A DNA stretch of 64,000 nucleotides, taken from assembly GCF_003858635.1 (NCBI RefSeq), contig NZ_RQJO01000008.1:1178001-1242000 (forward strand), given 5' to 3'. The notes under the pieces are model-generated. The model did not search any database and was not told the DNA's origin. It saw only the letters and a list, made by a program, of their open reading frames with translations. This stretch comes from Larkinella rosea (GTDB taxonomy: Bacteria; Bacteroidota; Bacteroidia; Cytophagales; Spirosomataceae). Positions within the stretch are counted from its first letter, which is position 1. Every line of letters starts with the position of its first letter. A program made the translations under genes and the position numbers. This document shows positions 25,002 to 31,820 of the stretch, piece by piece.

Positions 25002-25016
25002 TGCAATTATGTTGCA
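25002..25016. promoter_or_regulatory. Candidate metalloregulator operator 1
   Basis: TGCAA-TTATG-TTGCA is a perfect dyad in the divergent merC-like/lipoprotein spacer, and resembles Fur/Zur-family boxes built on TTGCAA arms. The assignment to Zur is inference. Confidence 0.45.
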
Positions 25017-25023
25017 TTTATTT

Positions 25024-25040
25024 TTGCAACGTTGTTGCGA
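25024..25040. promoter_or_regulatory. Candidate metalloregulator operator 2, over the -33 element
   Basis: GCAAC-GTT-GTTGC (25026-25038) is a perfect dyad, extended by T-rich arms. It covers the TTG at 25024-25026 that lies 19 bases ahead of the -7 box, so a bound repressor would block the promoter. Confidence 0.5.
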
Positions 25041-25053
25041 ATCTCTACTTTTG
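25024..25053 (+). promoter_or_regulatory. Promoter of the divergent lipoprotein gene
   Basis: TTG (25024-25026), a 19-base spacer and TACTTTTG (25046-25053) match the Bacteroidota -33/-7 consensus completely. The start codon is at 25105. Confidence 0.6.
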
Positions 25054-25104
25054 CCACCGGGTCGATGAAAACCATCGGTCAAAAATGGTAAAACAGGAAC
25101 AGAA

Positions 25105-25668
25105 ATGAAGCAAATACAAACACGTCGCTGGTTGTGGATGGTAACGCTGGGCGCATCGATGACGCTCCTGGCAGGTTGTAACGACAAAGCCGATGAACCC
25201 GAACCGGCCGACGAAAATGAATTGATCACCACGGTGAACCTGAAGTTTACGGAATCGGGAACCACGACAACACAAACGTTTTCGTACCGCGATACCGACG
25301 GCGATGGGGGACAGGCACCGACGAAATTTGACAAGATTACCCTGAAAGCCAACAAGACTTACGATCTGGCCGTGGAATTACTGGACGAAAGCAAAACCCC
25401 GGTGGACGACGTTTCCAAAGAAGTTGCGGAAAAAGGAATCGAGCATTTGTTTGTTTATACGCTCACTCCAAACACGTTAGCAACGTATACCTACGGCGAT
25501 AAAGATGCCAAAAACCTGCCCATTGGGTTGAAAGGCACGCTCAAAACAAACGCGGCCGGAACGGGCAAATTAAAAGTGCAGTTGCGTCACCAGCCGAATG
25601 CGAAAGACGGCACACCCACGCCGGGCAGTGATGATGTCAATGTGGACTTTGACCTGACGGTGCAGTGA
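25105..25668 (+). CDS. Lipoprotein, probably zinc/metal-starvation responsive
   Basis: A 187-aa lipoprotein with SPII signal (TLGASMTLLAGCND). The mature part is rich in Thr, Asp and Glu; it has ITTVNLKFTESGTTTTQTFSYRDTDGDGG and a C-terminal VQLRHQPNAKDG ... DVNVDFDLTV strand pair. Bacteroidota homologues carry the loose label type 1 periplasmic-binding-fold superfamily and often sit near TonB receptors and MerC genes in zinc regulons (my recollection of genome context, not checked). DTDGDGG resembles a Ca2+-binding loop. Its promoter region holds two dyads resembling Fur/Zur boxes. Confidence 0.6.
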   Translation: MKQIQTRRWLWMVTLGASMTLLAGCNDKADEPEPADENELITTVNLKFTESGTTTTQTFSYRDTDGDGGQAPTKFDKITLKANKTYDLAVELLDESKTPVDDVSKEVAEKGIEHLFVYTLTPNTLATYTYGDKDAKNLPIGLKGTLKTNAAGTGKLKVQLRHQPNAKDGTPTPGSDDVNVDFDLTVQ

Positions 25669-25669
25669 G

Positions 25670-25771
25670 AATGACGATTGACCATTGACGATGGACCATT
25701 GACCATAGATAGAGTTACTGTCCAGCGCCGACAGGCAATGGTCAATGGTCCATCGTCAATGGTCAATTTAT
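25670..25771. repeat. Perfect 30-bp inverted repeat made of heptamers
   Basis: Arms 25677-25706 and 25738-25767 are perfectly complementary over 30 bases, separated by 31 bases. Each arm is a chain of 7-mers (ATTGACC, ATTGACG, ATGGACC on the left; AATGGTC, CATCGTC, AATGGTC on the right). It lies between two convergent genes and could block read-through in both directions as a large hairpin, though there is no T-run. Confidence 0.75.
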
Positions 25772-26469
25772 TACTCACTCAGTTTACTCAAAACCGTATA
25801 ACCTCTCAGTTTCTCGTTCTTAGAATACGTTTCGGTTTTGATGTCGAACAGGACGTCGCTGGCGCGGTAGCTGATCGAACGGAACGTGGCCCGAATCGGG
25901 ATGCCCATCGCCCGGTTGGTCAGGTTGATTTCGGAACTGATCTTGAAAACACTGAATGTACCGGCGGGCGTGGTCAGACTTTCCTTGCTTTCCACCTGAC
26001 GGTTGACAACTTTAAAGTCCATGTCCATCATTTTGGTGTCTTTGTTGTACGTCTCGGCAACCAGCTCACCGTCAGGCAATTTGCTTCCTTCGCTCAGGCT
26101 TTTCGGATAAATCAGTTTATTCGCCTTTACACGCACTTCCATATCTTTCACAGCTTCATTCGTCGCCAGTACCATGCCCGACAAGTCGGCAATCAGTTCG
26201 TTTCCCGTGCAGGTATAATTGATGGCCATTTCCGGGGAGGCTTTTCCTTTGTCGTCAAACGACTGCATTGCTACGTTGATCAGCGTCGAACCGCCTTCGG
26301 TTTTGACACTTTTGATGGTATACACCAGTCGGCCGACGAGTTTGTCTTTCGCACTGAAGGATTGCATTTCGTAGCTGGCACCGGTTTTGAATTTCATACC
26401 CAGGCAATCCTGCGCATTGGCAGTTACGGTAACGAAACAGAAGATAAACAGATAGAAGAGCGGTTTCAT
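25771..26469 (-). CDS. Secreted protein, TapB/DUF3108-like
   Basis: A 232-aa protein from ATG 26469 with signal peptide (YLFIFCFVTVTANAQ). The mature part resembles Bacteroidota proteins related to DUF3108: GMKFKTGASYEMQSF, VGRLVYTIKSVKTEGGSTLINV, and ESLTTPAGTFSVFKISSEI, the last being the typical V/T-P-A-G-T-F-x-V-x-K turn. It has a single mature pair of Cys (DCLGMK, YTCTGNEL). Role unknown; lipid-binding beta structure is a guess. A -7 box 27 bases upstream supports the chosen start. Confidence 0.6.
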   Translation of the reverse strand: MKPLFYLFIFCFVTVTANAQDCLGMKFKTGASYEMQSFSAKDKLVGRLVYTIKSVKTEGGSTLINVAMQSFDDKGKASPEMAINYTCTGNELIADLSGMVLATNEAVKDMEVRVKANKLIYPKSLSEGSKLPDGELVAETYNKDTKMMDMDFKVVNRQVESKESLTTPAGTFSVFKISSEINLTNRAMGIPIRATFRSISYRASDVLFDIKTETYSKNEKLRGYTVLSKLSE

Positions 26470-26496
26470 GAATGTTGCCGGAGTTAGTAACAGCCT

Positions 26497-26504
26497 CAAA
26501 ACTA
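26497..26504 (-). promoter_or_regulatory. -7 box of the TapB-like gene
   Basis: CAAAACTA on the plus strand reads TAGTTTTG on the minus strand, an exact TAnnTTTG match 27 bases before ATG 26469. Confidence 0.5.
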
Positions 26505-26548
26505 CGCGGTTTTGGTCTTGATAGCGATAAAGATTGAGTAAACGGGCG

Positions 26549-27448
26549 TTATACCCAGGCCATACTCACCACACCGATCAGCATGATCAGTTTACAAAGC
26601 GAGCTGAGGTAGGAGAAATCCCGGCGGGTGTCGGCCCGGACCAGCCGGTAAACGAGCCAGGCAATCGGCACCAGCAGGATGACGAACATCCAGAATAATT
26701 GCTCGTTGCGGAGCGAATGCGCAATCGAAAACAGGGAAATAATGAAGGTTGTGATGATGATATAGAGCAATTGTTTGGTTCGGCGCAGGCCCCAGACGAT
26801 GGGCAGCGTCCGGCAGCCGTAGCGGGCGTCGCCTTTCACATCTTCCATGTCTTTGATGATTTCGCGAACGAGCGTGATCACGAACGAAAACAAGGCGTAA
26901 ATGAGCAGTAAATCAACTTGTTGCCGGTAAAAAACCGCCAGCACAATGAGGGATAAAGCCGTCAGCAGGGCCACGATGAAGTTGCCGATGAAGGGTTGCC
27001 GCTTGAATTTGGCCGAGTAAAACCAGAGTAACGTGACCGAGAGCACGTTGACGACAAACACCCACTTGCTGAGGTAAAAACCGATTACCACGCCCAGAAA
27101 ATTCAGGGCCTGGTGCAACCCCATCGCAATCTGCCGCTTCAGGTACCGCCCGATGATGACCCGCTCCGGTTTGTTGACGATGTCGATCTTGATGTCAAAA
27201 TAATCGTTGATGATGTAACCGGCTGCGGCAATGCAAACCGTTGAAAGTGAGAGCAAAAACAGTTTAGGATCCAGCAATAAACCGGTCCAGTTGTCGCGCG
27301 GGCCAATGAGCGTGACGCGCGCAAAATACTGCGTTCCGACAATGATCAGCAGGTTCTGCACCCGGATCAGCCGCAGGAAGCCCAGCACGTAGACGTAAAA
27401 TGGCGGATTACCCGCACGGGCCGAATGGCTCCGAACTTTTGGGGTCAT
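26549..27448 (-). CDS. UbiA-family prenyltransferase
   Basis: A 299-aa, nine-helix membrane enzyme from ATG 27448. The first Asp-rich motif is NDYFDIKIDIVNKPERVI (NDxxDxxxD, with Mg-diphosphate contacts). The second is MEDVKGDARYGCRTLPI (DxxxD with following Gly-Asp-x-x-x-Gly-x-x-T-L-P). These fix the family. The substrate is uncertain: Bacteroidota homologues are often called geranylgeranylglycerol-phosphate geranylgeranyltransferase, but quinone or other aromatic prenylation is possible. An earlier in-frame start at 27544 is unlikely because a perfect -7 box lies at 27472-27479, between the two. Confidence 0.82.
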   Translation of the reverse strand: MTPKVRSHSARAGNPPFYVYVLGFLRLIRVQNLLIIVGTQYFARVTLIGPRDNWTGLLLDPKLFLLSLSTVCIAAAGYIINDYFDIKIDIVNKPERVIIGRYLKRQIAMGLHQALNFLGVVIGFYLSKWVFVVNVLSVTLLWFYSAKFKRQPFIGNFIVALLTALSLIVLAVFYRQQVDLLLIYALFSFVITLVREIIKDMEDVKGDARYGCRTLPIVWGLRRTKQLLYIIITTFIISLFSIAHSLRNEQLFWMFVILLVPIAWLVYRLVRADTRRDFSYLSSLCKLIMLIGVVSMAWV

Positions 27449-27471
27449 AGCCGTAAGTGGATTCAGTTCAT

Positions 27472-27479
27472 CAAAGATA
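27472..27479 (-). promoter_or_regulatory. -7 box of the UbiA-family gene
   Basis: CAAAGATA on the plus strand (TATCTTTG on the minus) is an exact match, 23 bases upstream of ATG 27448. It decides the start. Confidence 0.55.
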
Positions 27480-27661
27480 CGGTTTCCGGGCTGAAACCCC
27501 GACCTTGCTAAAATCTTTCTCCGTCCGATCGAATCCGTGAACACAATTGACCGGAATTGATGTTATGGACATTGTTTGAAGGATAGAAAGAAAAGAAAAA
27601 GAATTCTAAAACCGCTCTTTGCTGGTCCGATCCTTCACTTTCTCAAGCACTTATCTGATTT

Positions 27662-28801
27662 ATGAAAATTGGCATAGTCTGTTACCCGACCTTCGGGGGA
27701 AGTGGTGTTGTTGCGACGGAGCTAGGCAAAGCCCTGGCGAAAGCGGGTCACAAAGTTCACTTCATCACCTACCAGCAACCACCCCGGTTGGATTTTTTTA
27801 ACGAGAACGTTTTTTACCATGAAGTAAATATACCGACCTACCCGCTGTTTCAGTTTCCGCCCTACGAGACGGCGCTCGCCAGTTCGATTGTGAACGTGGT
27901 GCAGTACGAAAAACTGGATCTGTTACACGTTCACTACGCCATTCCGCACGCATCGGCGGCTTACATGGCGCAGATGATTTTGCGGTCGCAGGGGCGGCAT
28001 ATCCCGTTTGTGACCACGCTCCACGGAACCGATATTACGCTGGTGGGCAAGGATGCGTCCTATGAACCGGTGGTAACGTTCAGCATCAACGAGTCGAACG
28101 GGGTGACGGCGGTTTCGGAACACCTCCGGCAGGAAACCCTCGACCAGTTTTCGATTCGCCGGGACATCGAAGTGATCCCGAACTTCATCGATCTCGACCG
28201 GTTCAAGCGCCAGAATAAAGACCATTTCAAGATGGCCATCTGCCCGAACGGCGAGAAACTGATTGTTCATACGTCGAATTTCCGGCGGGTGAAACGCATC
28301 GACGATGTCGTTCACATCTTTAATAAAATCAATCAGGAGATTCCCAGCAAGTTGCTGTTGTCCGGCGATGGGCCGGAGCGGGCGCGGATCGAGAAGCTGT
28401 GCCGCGACATGGGCATTTACCAGGACGTGCGGTTTTTGGGGAAACTCGATGCCGTCGAAGAAGTTCTGTCGGTGGCGGATTTATTTCTGATGCCTTCCGA
28501 AAACGAGAGTTTCGGCTTAGCCGCTCTGGAAGCCCTGGCCTGTGAAGTACCGCTGATTACGTCGAATGCGGGCGGTCTGCCCGAACTGAACGTTCACGGC
28601 GTAACCGGTTTTCTGAGCAACGTGGGCGATGTGGATGATATGGTGCACAATGCGCTCTACATTCTGAATGATGCCAATTTACCAACCTTCAAACACAACG
28701 CGCTGGAGCGGGCGAAGGAATTTGAAATTTCCCGGATTCTGCCGCGTTACGAAGCGTATTATGAAAAAGTGATCCTGGAGAGCCAGGCGTTGGTTTTGTA
28801 A
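27662..28801 (+). CDS. bshA: N-acetyl-alpha-D-glucosaminyl L-malate synthase (bacillithiol step 1)
   Basis: A 379-aa GT4 glycosyltransferase. It opens MKIGIVCYPTFGGSGVVATELGKALAKAGH, the BshA signature (the Gly-rich loop binds UDP-GlcNAc), then HYAIPHASAAYMA, LHGTDITLVG and SNFRRVKRI. The C-terminal Rossmann lobe has LMPSENESFGLAALEALACEVPLI with the E(x7)E nucleotide-sugar motif, and NAGGLPELN. It joins L-malate to GlcNAc, the first step of bacillithiol synthesis, in the cytoplasm. Length is as usual. Downstream is a heptamer-repeat element and then purQ. Confidence 0.92.
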   Translation: MKIGIVCYPTFGGSGVVATELGKALAKAGHKVHFITYQQPPRLDFFNENVFYHEVNIPTYPLFQFPPYETALASSIVNVVQYEKLDLLHVHYAIPHASAAYMAQMILRSQGRHIPFVTTLHGTDITLVGKDASYEPVVTFSINESNGVTAVSEHLRQETLDQFSIRRDIEVIPNFIDLDRFKRQNKDHFKMAICPNGEKLIVHTSNFRRVKRIDDVVHIFNKINQEIPSKLLLSGDGPERARIEKLCRDMGIYQDVRFLGKLDAVEEVLSVADLFLMPSENESFGLAALEALACEVPLITSNAGGLPELNVHGVTGFLSNVGDVDDMVHNALYILNDANLPTFKHNALERAKEFEISRILPRYEAYYEKVILESQALVL

Positions 28802-28805
28802 AGGC

Positions 28806-28893
28806 GGTTTATAGTTTAACGTTTAGGGTTTATAGTTTAGAAAAACAACAATCCGGTATTCCAATGAACGATAAACCGTAAACGATAAACTGA
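28806..28893. repeat. Heptamer-repeat element, inverted halves
   Basis: Left half 28806-28840 is five 7-mers on GTTTA (GGTTTAT, AGTTTAA, then CGTTTAG, GGTTTAT, AGTTTAG). Right half 28866-28893 is four 7-mers on AAAC (AAACCGT, AAACGAT among them), complementary in word type. It lies between bshA and the purQ promoter. Confidence 0.65.
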
Positions 28894-28911
28894 CTTTTGC
28901 CCGACAAGTAT

Positions 28912-28919
28912 TACCTTTG
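28912..28919 (+). promoter_or_regulatory. -7 box of purQ
   Basis: TACCTTTG, exact TAnnTTTG, 17 bases before the ATG at 28937. Confidence 0.55.
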
Positions 28920-28936
28920 CAACAAATCAAGAACGT

Positions 28937-29626
28937 ATGAAATTCGGTGTAGTAGTATTTCCCGGCTCCAATTGTGACGACGACGCGGTTGACGCCCTGC
29001 GCGACCAACTGAAACAGAATGTCGTTAAACTCTGGCACAAAGACCACGACCTGCAAGGCTGCGATTTCATCATTCTGCCCGGCGGTTTTTCCTACGGCGA
29101 TTACCTGCGGACGGGTGCCGTGGCCCGGTTTTCTCCCATCATGAATGAGGTGATCAAACACGCCGAGCGGGGTGGTTATTTGATGGGAATCTGCAACGGT
29201 TTCCAGATTCTGGCCGAAGCGCGGCTGGTGCCGGGCGTTCTGCTGCGGAACACCAACCAGAAATACGTTTGCAAGAATATTTACCTCCGCCCGCAGTCGA
29301 AAAGCGTGTTGCTGACGGCCGGGCTGGACGAGAAAGCCTATAAAATTCCCATCGCCCACGGCGAGGGCCGGTATTTTGTCGATGCCGATACGCTGAATGA
29401 ACTGAACGACAACGATCAGATCATTTTCCGGTACTGCGACGAAGCCGGTAACATCACCGACGAAGCCAACCCGAACGGCAGTCTGGACAACATTGCGGGC
29501 GTGTCGAACGAACGCAAAAACGTGTTTGGCCTGATGCCCCACCCCGAACGGGCCGCCGATCCGCTGTTGGGCAACACCGACGGTCGGCTGATTCTGGAAC
29601 AGTTGCTGAATACGGTTTTGGTGTAA
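28937..29626 (+). CDS. purQ: Phosphoribosylformylglycinamidine synthase, glutaminase subunit
   Basis: A 229-aa class I glutamine amidotransferase supplying ammonia to PurL in purine biosynthesis. Signatures: FPGSNCDDDAVDAL at the N-terminus, ILPGGFSYGDYLRTGAVA, nucleophile elbow GICNGFQIL (Cys about residue 90), AHGEGRYF, and the His-Glu pair in MPHPERAADP. The small-subunit length shows the two-gene (PurQ plus PurL) form used outside proteobacteria. No purL is in the window. A perfect -7 box precedes it and an intrinsic terminator follows. Confidence 0.95.
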   Translation: MKFGVVVFPGSNCDDDAVDALRDQLKQNVVKLWHKDHDLQGCDFIILPGGFSYGDYLRTGAVARFSPIMNEVIKHAERGGYLMGICNGFQILAEARLVPGVLLRNTNQKYVCKNIYLRPQSKSVLLTAGLDEKAYKIPIAHGEGRYFVDADTLNELNDNDQIIFRYCDEAGNITDEANPNGSLDNIAGVSNERKNVFGLMPHPERAADPLLGNTDGRLILEQLLNTVLV

Positions 29627-29656
29627 GGTTAACTTCTGATAATTGAATACGGGAAG

Positions 29657-29680
29657 CCGGTCATTGTGACCGGTTTTTTT
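29657..29680 (+). terminator. Intrinsic terminator of purQ
   Basis: Stem CCGGTCA (29657-29663), loop TTG, TGACCGG (29667-29673), then seven T bases to 29680. It begins 31 bases after the purQ stop. Confidence 0.85.
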
Positions 29681-29838
29681 GTTTGGTGGCGTTTAAGGGA
29701 TCCGGTTTTTTGATTTAGGTTGCTTAACTATTTTTTGCTGAGGAATCCACTGATAATAGAAGTTTTGATGTGACTTTTTGATCCAGTCAACGTCTGACAA
29801 CTAGTACCAGCGTTGCAAATCCCGCAAACCGAACTCCG

Positions 29839-30354
29839 ATGGAACTGGTCATTAGTAACCTCAGCAAATCGTATCACCAGAAAACCGTGCTCGATGCCAT
29901 CAATCTGGCCTTTCAGGGTGGGGATGTGATTGGGTTGCTGGGCAAAAACGGATCGGGAAAAACCACGCTACTGAATTGACTGATCGACCTGATTGCTCCC
30001 GATAGCGGGCAATTCTTTTTCAACGGCGAAGAGTTAACGGGTGATCGGTTGGCATTTAAAATCGTTACGTTTCTACTGATTTTAAACGGCTTAATCCTTT
30101 CACTTCATAAAGTTTTTTACGTTCACAATAGCTTAAACTTTGGTCAGGTTAAGAATAATGTAAATGGCTGGAGTATTCTTTCAGCTTTTTGCTTAATTAT
30201 TCTGACGGCCCTGGCAGTAAAAACCGATATTTATACCTTGATACTGTGTTTTGTTTTAGCGGTTTTAGCCTGGTACTTATTTTATCGTTTTCTACCCGGA
30301 GATATAAGGGTTGTTCATCTAATTTATAAAAAATTGTTTATAGGTAATGAATAA
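29839..30354 (+). pseudogene. Broken ABC ATPase fragment running into a membrane-protein remnant
   Basis: From ATG 29839 the frame reads an ABC ATPase start (MELVISNLSKSYHQKTVLDA) through a complete Walker A (GKNGSGKTTLLN), then meets TGA at 29977-29979. In the same frame it continues (LIDLIAPDSGQFFFNGEELTG) to about 30050, then changes character: a three-TM sequence (ILNGLILSLHKVFY, WSILSAFCLIILTAL, TLILCFVLAVLAWYLFYRF) to TAA at 30354. No Q-loop, signature or Walker B follows. The base composition also drops at about 30050. I read this as a decayed ABC-2-type ATPase gene truncated at the edge of an AT-rich insertion and joined to an unrelated membrane-protein remnant. Confidence 0.65.
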
Positions 30355-30420
30355 ATAGAAAAAATAAAATGGTTAATGGGATGTATAAATGACTTAATTT
30401 TTACTTCTAAATCAATTTTT

Positions 30421-30546
30421 ATGAAAAACGAACCCACAGATGAAGAAATGAAAGAGTATGTATTCCTTTGTATTGTGCTGCTTACTATGCTTTCAGTGGA
30501 AATTCTGAAGTTATTCTTCGAAATGGGTAAAGGCTTTGCAAGGTGA
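30421..30546 (+). CDS. 41-aa single-TM small protein (first of three)
   Basis: ATG 30421 to TGA 30546. A charged N-terminus (MKNEPTDEEMKEY) leads into one hydrophobic span (VFLCIVLLTMLSVEILKLFF) and a short basic tail. It is the first of three consecutive mini-genes of 39-41 codons, each with one span, in the AT-rich island. No family known to me. It could be a toxic or immunity peptide, or a membrane modulator. Confidence 0.4.
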   Translation: MKNEPTDEEMKEYVFLCIVLLTMLSVEILKLFFEMGKGFAR

Positions 30547-30593
30547 TTTTATTGTTAAATTAAACTGTTAATACTAGACTTATTAATCGAATT

Positions 30594-30713
30594 ATGGATA
30601 AATACAGAAAAGGTAGTTTAATGGTGATGTTGGTGATACTATTGTTTTTATTCTTGCTTGAACTTTTCAGCTGGGGATTTAACTATGCTGAAGAGCGCTT
30701 GAATATGTTTTGA
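30594..30713 (+). CDS. 39-aa single-TM small protein (second of three)
   Basis: ATG 30594 to TGA 30713. Basic N-terminus (MDKYRKGS), then one long span (LMVMLVILLFLFLLELFSWGF) and NYAEERLNMF. 47 bases after the first mini-gene. The basic-hydrophobic-acidic order predicts N-in orientation. Function unknown; coding status rests on start, stop and the shared design with its neighbours. Confidence 0.4.
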   Translation: MDKYRKGSLMVMLVILLFLFLLELFSWGFNYAEERLNMF

Positions 30714-30743
30714 CTCAATGGTTTTCTTTCAAAAAAATAAATA

Positions 30744-30869
30744 ATGACGACGATGATTAGAATATACGAATCAATAAGGATGGATTTAAGTAATATTAAT
30801 TGGACTATTAACCAAATAGCCATACTAGTAATGGCTATCTGTTTTTTATTCTGTTATTGGGCGAATTAG
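30744..30869 (+). CDS. 41-aa single-TM small protein (third of three)
   Basis: ATG 30744 to TAG 30869. N-terminal polar half (MTTMIRIYESIRMDLSNINW), C-terminal span (IAILVMAICFLFCYW) ending in AN. It follows 30 bases after the second mini-gene. A possible inner start is Met13. Hairpins follow at 30930-30995. Confidence 0.4.
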   Translation: MTTMIRIYESIRMDLSNINWTINQIAILVMAICFLFCYWAN

Positions 30870-30929
30870 CTTACTACATTGATAGATATGTTGGGAAATG
30901 TTAATACTATCGTATAAAAATTTTGAAAA

Positions 30930-30995
30930 CCTTGTTTATGCTATCTAGATAACAAGGATTCACTAGCCAAATGATAAATTGGCTAATGAATCCTT
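30930..30995. terminator. Nested hairpins between the mini-genes and the XRE gene
   Basis: CCTTGTT (30930-30936) pairs with AACAAGG (30951-30957), and overlapping it a 17-base arm at 30954-30970 pairs with 30979-30995 (one mismatch, 8-base loop). The two stems share bases 30954-30957, so they are mutually exclusive, as in attenuator-like structures. No T-run follows. It lies between convergent genes. Confidence 0.5.
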
Positions 30996-31057
30996 GAAAC
31001 AATATAACGAATCAAAGAACATTTTTGGATAATAACTTCATTCCGTTTTCAACATAG

Positions 31058-31324
31058 TCATGTTACACCAAATCTCCTTTTAAATTGCTGACTGGTAACG
31101 GCCAGTTCTGTTAGTTGAGCAGTTTGTTTTGTCAGAAAGTCACCTTTTTCGATTCCATAGATATCGGCCAGCTTCTGCATCTTCTTAAGTGAGAGTTCAA
31201 TCTTTCCGCATTCCATTTGTGAATATGCCGATTGGGTGATGTCCAACTGAACGGCCAGGTAGTCCTGTGAATAGCCAAACAGATGACGCAAACGAAGCAT
31301 TTTGTCGGTTAAATCGGTTTTCAT
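31058..31324 (-). CDS. XRE-family helix-turn-helix regulator
   Basis: An 88-aa protein almost wholly made of one Cro/CI-type HTH: MLRLRHLFGYSQDYLAVQLDITQSAYSQMECGKIELSLKKMQKLADIYGI, then a short tail. Gln-x-x-x-Ala in helix 2 and Ser-Tyr-Ser-Gln-Met-Glu in helix 3 fit DNA binding. It is divergent from the peptide genes that start at 31603, so it is the likely regulator of that operon. More AT-rich than host genes but less than the CPBP region. Confidence 0.8.
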   Translation of the reverse strand: MKTDLTDKMLRLRHLFGYSQDYLAVQLDITQSAYSQMECGKIELSLKKMQKLADIYGIEKGDFLTKQTAQLTELAVTSQQFKRRFGVT

Positions 31325-31602
31325 GGTGTAGAGATAGAGATAGCTAAAGCGTTACTTTCTGTTATTTGACGAGTCTAAGTAAGAAAAGACACATAACTGT
31401 CTGATTATTTTTCCTGAGTTACAAAAAAAGTGCCTTTTAGCAATTTGCTCATAAAATGATAAGTTATATTTATTCTTTTATAAGTACTACTAATAGGGAC
31501 GTATTTGATTCCTGCTCATCTTTGTATCAACCAATTACCGCTGCTCGCCAGCCCGGGAGGAAGAGATGGCGTGGAGGTTGGGATAACTAAATATTCTTAC
31601 AA
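31325..31602. other. Divergent regulatory spacer of the peptide locus
   Basis: 278 bases, AT-rich, between the XRE gene and the first peptide gene. CATCTTTG at 31517-31524 is one base off the -7 consensus and is the best promoter candidate for the peptide operon. It is followed by a GC-richer leader (about 31541-31590) with a purine-rich stretch. No open frame of note. Confidence 0.4.
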
Positions 31603-31797
31603 ATGAAAAAGGAACTGAGCTTAAATCCTGAAATGCAGGAGATCACAGATAACGACCTGCGAGAAATTAATGGTGGCTATGGATATTGGGAAGGCCACAG
31701 TCAAGGTTCTGCGGCTGCGGGGAGTTTGTTTTGGAGTGCTACTGCAGAATTTTTAGCCACTGCATTGACTTCAATGGCTTCGTATCCTAGATTATAA
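31603..31797 (+). CDS. Double-glycine-leader peptide 1 (bacteriocin-like)
   Basis: A 64-aa precursor. Leader of 25 residues with the hydrophobic/acidic pattern (LSLNPEMQEITDNDLREINGG) ending in Gly24-Gly25, the cut site of C39 peptidases. The predicted 39-aa product starts YGYWEGHSQGSAAAGS and is Ala/Ser/Gly-rich with a hydrophobic face, as in class II bacteriocins. No cysteine, so it is not a lanthipeptide of the usual kind. Its start region is nearly identical to peptide 2. A C39-type exporter lies downstream in the same direction. Confidence 0.75.
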   Translation: MKKELSLNPEMQEITDNDLREINGGYGYWEGHSQGSAAAGSLFWSATAEFLATALTSMASYPRL

Positions 31798-31820
31798 TAA
31801 TTCTCAAAATATAAACAATA

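Noticed and set aside
24936-25355. Upstream extension of the MerC-like frame to 266 codons
   Set aside because: The extra part crosses the promoter, the operators and the divergent lipoprotein gene, while ATG 24935 gives the normal MerC length.
25678-26487. 269-codon plus-strand frame opposite the TapB-like gene
   Set aside because: It runs antisense to a gene with a signal peptide and promoter, is rich in His/Phe/Arg in the manner of antisense translations, and begins inside the heptad repeat.
29977-29979. In-frame TGA in the ABC ATPase fragment as a selenocysteine codon
   Set aside because: It follows Walker A where no Cys is expected, and the gene lacks the rest of the ATPase, so decay is the simpler reading.
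30049-30354. Independent 101-aa membrane protein gene starting at TTG 30049
   Set aside because: It has no ATG or ribosome site, and its first codons are the continuation of the ABC fragment frame. Treated as a remnant inside the pseudogene.
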